Origin: Castellaniella sp049671645
Lineage (GTDB): Bacteria; Pseudomonadota; Gammaproteobacteria; Burkholderiales; Burkholderiaceae_B
DNA: 64,000 bases
Assembly (NCBI RefSeq): GCF_049671645.1
Contig: NZ_JBATVG010000027.1
Span: 1 to 64,000, forward strand
Direction: 5' to 3'
Below are positions 60,192 to 64,000 of the stretch, piece after piece. Numbering within the stretch: the first letter of the stretch is position 1; each line of letters begins with the position of its first letter. The translations under genes and the position numbers were made by a program. The notes below the pieces were generated by a model, which saw only the letters and a list, made by a program, of their open reading frames with translations, made no database searches and was not told the DNA's origin.

Positions 60192-61412
60192 GTGGATCTG
60201 CCGCTTAAGGGACTGAAAGTTCTGGATTTGACCCGTGCTTTGTCGGGGCCGTTCTGTACCATGATCCTGGCGGACATGGGGGCCGAGGTGATCAAGATCG
60301 AGCCCACGCCTGGCGGCGACATGATCCGCCAGTGGGGGCCGTTCGATAACGGTATAAGCGTTTATTATCTGAGTGCCAATCGCAATAAAAAAGGGGTGGG
60401 CGTGGATTTCCGTCATCCCGATGGTTTGCCCTTATTGCGGCGTCTGGCCCTGCAGTCGGACATCCTGGTTGAAAATTTTCGCGTCGGGACTGCTGAAAAA
60501 ATGGGTCTGGGGTACGAGAGCCTCGCTGCCGAGTGCCCCAGTTTGATCTATGCGTCGATTTCGGGTTTTGGCAATAAAGGACCGGCCAAGGATTGGCCCG
60601 GGTTCGATCAGATCGCCCAGGGTTATTCAGGCTTCATGAGCCTGTCAGGCACCCCTGAGACCGGCCCTATGCGGGTCGGCACCGCCATCGGCGACCTGAC
60701 CTCTGGCATGTGGGCGGCCATCGGCGTGCTGGGCGCGTGTGTCGCGCGTCAGCAGACAGGGAAAGGCCAGTATGTGCATAGTTCGTTGCTGACCAGCCTG
60801 ATCGGTCTGCTCAGCGTTCAGGGCCAGCGCTATCTCAGCCTGGGCGAAGTGCCGCAGCCGTGCGGGAATGTGCATCCGGTGATTGCGCCGTACGGCACCT
60901 TTCAAACGGCCGATGGTCCCTTGAACCTTGCGCCTGCCACTCAAGAAATGTGGGTGCGACTGTGTCATTTGCTGGGCTGCCCCGAATGGACCGAGGACAC
61001 GCGTTTCAAGCGGAATGCGGATCGAATCCAGCACCGGCTGGCCCTCAAAGAACTGATCGATGCGCGGCTGCAGACGCGCGGCCGGATGGAATGGACGCCG
61101 CTCTTCATCGAGGCCGGCATTCCCGCCGGGCCCATCAATACCTTGGCCGATGTCTTTTCGGATGAGCAGGTCCATCAGATGCAGTTGGTGGAGGCCGTCC
61201 AGCATCCGGATCTGGGGGAATTGCGCCAGGTGGGGCTGCCGTTTTTGATGCGCAATGCCGCCGGCCAGAGTTCCGCTGGCGCCACGGTGCAATCGCCGCC
61301 GCCCCGACTGGGGCAGCATACGATTCAGGTACTGCGGCAGTATGGGGTGGACGGTGGCGAAATAGATCGTCTATTGAAGGATCAGGTGGTTTTCCAGGGA
61401 GCGGATTCGTAG
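60192..61412 (+). CDS. CaiB/BaiF family CoA-transferase (class III)
   Basis: A 406-residue class III CoA-transferase. It has LDLTRALSGPFCTMILADMG, IKIEPTPGGD, and the catalytic Asp in GFDQIAQGYSG (formyl-CoA-transferase Asp169 position). The GTG at 60192 is used because AGGAGA lies about 8 bases upstream. It moves CoA between carboxylates without ATP. The TRAP importer that follows probably brings in the acid. The pair suggests a dicarboxylate or hydroxy-acid substrate; the enzyme that uses the CoA ester lies outside the window. Confidence 0.88.
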   Translation: MDLPLKGLKVLDLTRALSGPFCTMILADMGAEVIKIEPTPGGDMIRQWGPFDNGISVYYLSANRNKKGVGVDFRHPDGLPLLRRLALQSDILVENFRVGTAEKMGLGYESLAAECPSLIYASISGFGNKGPAKDWPGFDQIAQGYSGFMSLSGTPETGPMRVGTAIGDLTSGMWAAIGVLGACVARQQTGKGQYVHSSLLTSLIGLLSVQGQRYLSLGEVPQPCGNVHPVIAPYGTFQTADGPLNLAPATQEMWVRLCHLLGCPEWTEDTRFKRNADRIQHRLALKELIDARLQTRGRMEWTPLFIEAGIPAGPINTLADVFSDEQVHQMQLVEAVQHPDLGELRQVGLPFLMRNAAGQSSAGATVQSPPPRLGQHTIQVLRQYGVDGGEIDRLLKDQVVFQGADS

Positions 61413-61490
61413 CGCTCAGGCCGATTAAAACAGTAGGACCCAGCACCACAGTCACGTAGAGGACGGGTGCCAACCATCCAGGAGACAAAC

Positions 61491-62480
61491 ATGAAATTCA
61501 CAACCTTATTGCTGGCTGCGATGTGCGCGCTGGGCGTCACGGCGGTTCAGGCGAAGACTTTGAAGCTGACCCACCAGTGGCCCCAGGGAGATGGGCGGGA
61601 TGCGGGGGCGCGGATGTTCATTCAGGAGGTGCAGAAGCAGGACCCATCCGTCAAGTTTCGCGTCTACCCGGGCGCGTCGCTGATCAGCAACCCGTTGAAG
61701 CAGATCGATGCGCTGGCCGATGGTTCGATCGATCTGTCCATTTTTCCGCTGATCTATGCCGTGGGGAAGGCGCCCGAGTTTTCCATCACGATCTTGCCGG
61801 GGGCGATCAGCAGTGTGCAGGATGCGATGCGCTTCAAGGGCACGGACTACGAAAAACGCCTGCAAGAGGTGGCGCGCCAGCAGGGCTTTCATATCCTGAC
61901 CTGGTGGTGGACGGAAGGAGGAATTGCCGACAAGGTGCGGCCCATCACCACGCCCGACAGTGTCAAGGGGCTGAAATTCCGCGGGGCCGATCGCACGATC
62001 GACACCATGCTGAAGGCGGCTGGCGCCTCGGTTTTCGCCATGCCTTCCACCGAGCTCTACAACGCCATGCAGACCGGAGTCCTGGACGGCTTGATGACGT
62101 CTTATGAAACTTTTATGAGCATGCGCCTGTACGAGCAGACGAAATATGCGACGCTGGGTGGGGATTACACCATTTTTGTGGTGTTCCAGCCGCTGGTGAT
62201 CTCGACCAAGACCTGGGACAGTCTCAGCGACGAGCAGAAAAAGATCTTCGAGAAAGCGGCGGACGCCACGTTGCCTTCGTTCAACAAGGAACAGGATCGG
62301 ATCAAGCATGACGCCGTGAAGAAATTCAAGGCGGCGGGAGTCGATGTCCATGCCATGAGCAAGGAGGATTACGCCAGCTGGCTGGCTCTGGCGCACAAGA
62401 CGGCATGGCCGGAATACGCAGCCATCAGCCCGGCGGCCAAGGGTTTGCTGGAGTCTGTTGAAGCCCTGATCAAGAAGTAG
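61491..62480 (+). CDS. TRAP transporter substrate-binding protein, DctP family
   Basis: A 329-residue periplasmic protein. Signal peptide residues 1-21 end in VQA. The mature part begins KTLKLTHQWPQGDG. The ligand Arg lies in LKFRGADRTID, and TELYNAMQTGVLDGLMTSYE is the standard DctP hinge region. GGAGA precedes the ATG. It collects an organic acid for the two membrane subunits encoded next. Confidence 0.9.
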   Translation: MKFTTLLLAAMCALGVTAVQAKTLKLTHQWPQGDGRDAGARMFIQEVQKQDPSVKFRVYPGASLISNPLKQIDALADGSIDLSIFPLIYAVGKAPEFSITILPGAISSVQDAMRFKGTDYEKRLQEVARQQGFHILTWWWTEGGIADKVRPITTPDSVKGLKFRGADRTIDTMLKAAGASVFAMPSTELYNAMQTGVLDGLMTSYETFMSMRLYEQTKYATLGGDYTIFVVFQPLVISTKTWDSLSDEQKKIFEKAADATLPSFNKEQDRIKHDAVKKFKAAGVDVHAMSKEDYASWLALAHKTAWPEYAAISPAAKGLLESVEALIKK

Positions 62481-62515
62481 CCGGTACCTGTTCACCCACG
62501 CCGCCGGAGGGTTCT

Positions 62516-63016
62516 GTGCTCACCTTGGAAAAATGCATGGCTAGGGTCAATGTGGCCCTGGCGATACTGGCCGCCATCTTGCTGGTTGCCGCGACCATCA
62601 TCATTACCTGGATGGTGTTCAAGCGCGGCATCGGTCTGCAAAGCTCATGGGAGCTGGAAACCGCGATCGAATTGATGATCAGCGCGACTTTCCTGGCCTC
62701 GCCCTATACGCTGACTACGGGGGGGCACGTCAAGATGGACCTTCTGGACAGTCTGTTGTCGGGATCGTCAGCGCATTGGATGGCATTGCTGCCCAGGGTC
62801 CTGGCCTGCGGGGTATGTTTCTATCTGGGCTACGCCGGCCTGGAAATGACGATTCATGCGTACCTGACCGGCGAGCGCGCCCTGGGTATTTGGCAGCCGC
62901 TGGTGTGGCCCAAATACTCGACGGTCGCCATTGGCATGTTGCTCACTGCCTTCCAGTATGTTCTGGAGATCGTGCGGGTTTTCGGAGAGCGGCGGCAGGA
63001 GATCGACAATGTCTGA
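62516..63016 (+). CDS. TRAP transporter small permease, DctQ family
   Basis: A 166-residue membrane protein with four hydrophobic segments, the DctQ topology. It has ELETAIELMISATFLASPY and GGHVKMDLL in the middle. The start is GTG with GGAGG about 6 bases before it. It overlaps the large-subunit gene by 8 bases. Confidence 0.88.
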   Translation: MLTLEKCMARVNVALAILAAILLVAATIIITWMVFKRGIGLQSSWELETAIELMISATFLASPYTLTTGGHVKMDLLDSLLSGSSAHWMALLPRVLACGVCFYLGYAGLEMTIHAYLTGERALGIWQPLVWPKYSTVAIGMLLTAFQYVLEIVRVFGERRQEIDNV

Positions 63017-64000
63017 ACTGCAAATTGGTTTTCTGCTGTTTGTCGCGACGTTTCTGGTTCTGTTTTCCGGCATCCCCATTGGTTTTGGGCTGGTCTTCAT
63101 CTCCATCGCATTCCTGGCGATCTTCGGCGATGGCAGCGCCCTGGCGACGCTGTCCAATGTCTTCGTCGGCGAACTGTCCAGCTTCGCCTTGCTGACTATC
63201 CCTTTGTTCGTGCTGCTGGGTTGCACCATCGGGGCGTCGCGTGCCGGTAAGGACTTGTATGAATCCCTGCATCGCTGGCTGGTTCGCGTGCCGGGCGGGC
63301 TGGTGATCGCCAATATCCTGGGGTGCGGCCTGTTCGCGGCCATGTGCGGCTCCAGCCCGGCCACCGCCGCGGCCATCGGCAAGATCGGCATTCCGGAAAT
63401 GATCGATCGCAAGGTGCCGGCGCGATTGGCGACGGGTTCCATCGCGGCGGGCGGCACGCTGGGGATTCTGATCCCTCCGTCACTGACGCTCATCGTGTAT
63501 GGCATCGTGACGCATACTTCGATCGCCCGCCTGTTCCTGGCGGGCGTGGTGCCGGGCATCATCCTGGTCGTATTGTTTGCGGTGTATGCCTGGCTGGCCA
63601 GCGTCCGCTACGACCGCATCGGCCAGGGCGACAAGTCGATGCTGGAAGCCTATTCCTTCGGCGAGAAACTGCGGGGTTCGATCAAATCACTGCCCTTTCT
63701 CGCCATCATCGTGGCGGTGACGGTATTCATGTACACCGGCTTCGCGACCCCGTCCGAGGTCGCCGCCGTGGCCGCCTTCATGGCGTTGGCCTTGGTCATG
63801 TTCCTGTACCGTGCCTACCGGATGCGGGATATTTGGCCCATGATGCGCGACACGGTGCGCGAGTCCTGCATGATCCTCATGATCGTGGCCGGGGCTGCCG
63901 TGTACGCCTACATGATGTCCTATCTCTACATCACGCAAAGTTTGGCGGAATGGGTTTTTGGCTGGGGGCTCAGCGACTGGCAGCTGATTCTGCTGCTGAA
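63009..64000 (+). CDS. TRAP transporter large permease, DctM family (3' end outside window)
   Basis: The frame from ATG at 63009 stays open to the window end, giving 330 residues of an expected 420-440. Repeated hydrophobic segments and the DctM motifs IPLFVLLGCTIGAS, CGSSPATAAAIGKIGIPEM and GGTLGILIPPSLTLIVYG identify the Na+-coupled translocating subunit. It completes the TRAP system with the DctP and DctQ genes just upstream. Confidence 0.93.
   Translation, partial: MSELQIGFLLFVATFLVLFSGIPIGFGLVFISIAFLAIFGDGSALATLSNVFVGELSSFALLTIPLFVLLGCTIGASRAGKDLYESLHRWLVRVPGGLVIANILGCGLFAAMCGSSPATAAAIGKIGIPEMIDRKVPARLATGSIAAGGTLGILIPPSLTLIVYGIVTHTSIARLFLAGVVPGIILVVLFAVYAWLASVRYDRIGQGDKSMLEAYSFGEKLRGSIKSLPFLAIIVAVTVFMYTGFATPSEVAAVAAFMALALVMFLYRAYRMRDIWPMMRDTVRESCMILMIVAGAAVYAYMMSYLYITQSLAEWVFGWGLSDWQLILLL

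Overview
The window looks like a chromosomal segment of a GC-rich betaproteobacterium, most likely Burkholderiales and perhaps Alcaligenaceae. This is inferred from the GC-rich coding sequence, the short intergenic gaps, the frequent ATGA stop/start overlaps, the many solute-uptake systems and LysR/GntR/IclR regulators, and the style of the housekeeping genes (ppc, ilvD, nadE, sdaA, msrPQ). No rRNA, CRISPR array, integrase, transposase or phage gene was seen. There is one tRNA, tRNA-Leu(CAA).

Layout. 1-4121: the 5' end of a divergent kdgD and a udh gene followed by a complete polar-amino-acid-type ABC importer, which I read as an oxidative uronate/aldarate module. 4122-11628: mostly housekeeping genes (ppc, an SDR, a Crp/Fnr regulator, ilvD, nadE). 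11930-24779: a 13-gene co-directional catabolic cluster with a Liv-type importer, an aldehyde dehydrogenase, two acyl-CoA ligases, two crotonase-fold enzymes, a double-hotdog hydratase and a GntR regulator. It has no acyl-CoA dehydrogenase, hydroxyacyl-CoA dehydrogenase or thiolase. 24770-29883: a luciferase-like monooxygenase, a thioesterase, an EamA exporter, sdaA and a divergent GlxA/AraC-type regulator. 29926-30010: tRNA-Leu.

30302-35339: a LysR regulator with two luciferase-like flavoenzymes, an old yellow enzyme and an NAD(P)-binding protein. 35640-36878: a DsbA/FrnE-like protein, a dense set of hairpins, and an unannotated 45-residue gene on the minus strand with a strong promoter that overlaps a LexA-like box. 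36879-42270: an MFS carrier, an AMP-forming ligase, an acylating aldehyde dehydrogenase and an IclR regulator in the arrangement of sauRSTU (sulfoacetate use). 42294-44593: dkgB, a deleted MFS remnant and a LysR gene. 44625-48834: an Aap/Bzt-type amino-acid importer. 49102-53393: an MFS exporter with an ArsR-type regulator, a GST and an ABC exporter. 53569-58976: wrbA, msrPQ, a DUF2520 protein, a MipA/OmpV porin-like protein, a glutamine amidotransferase and a flavin reductase. 59126-64000: a LysR gene divergent from a CaiB/BaiF CoA-transferase and a TRAP transporter cut by the window end.

How the parts fit together. Most of the window is modular: an importer, a CoA-activating or oxidising enzyme set, and a local regulator. 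The least explained units are the 13-gene CoA cluster, the flavoenzyme cluster after the tRNA, and the small gene with the LexA-like promoter. All functional statements rest on reading motifs and gene order by eye; no database search was run.
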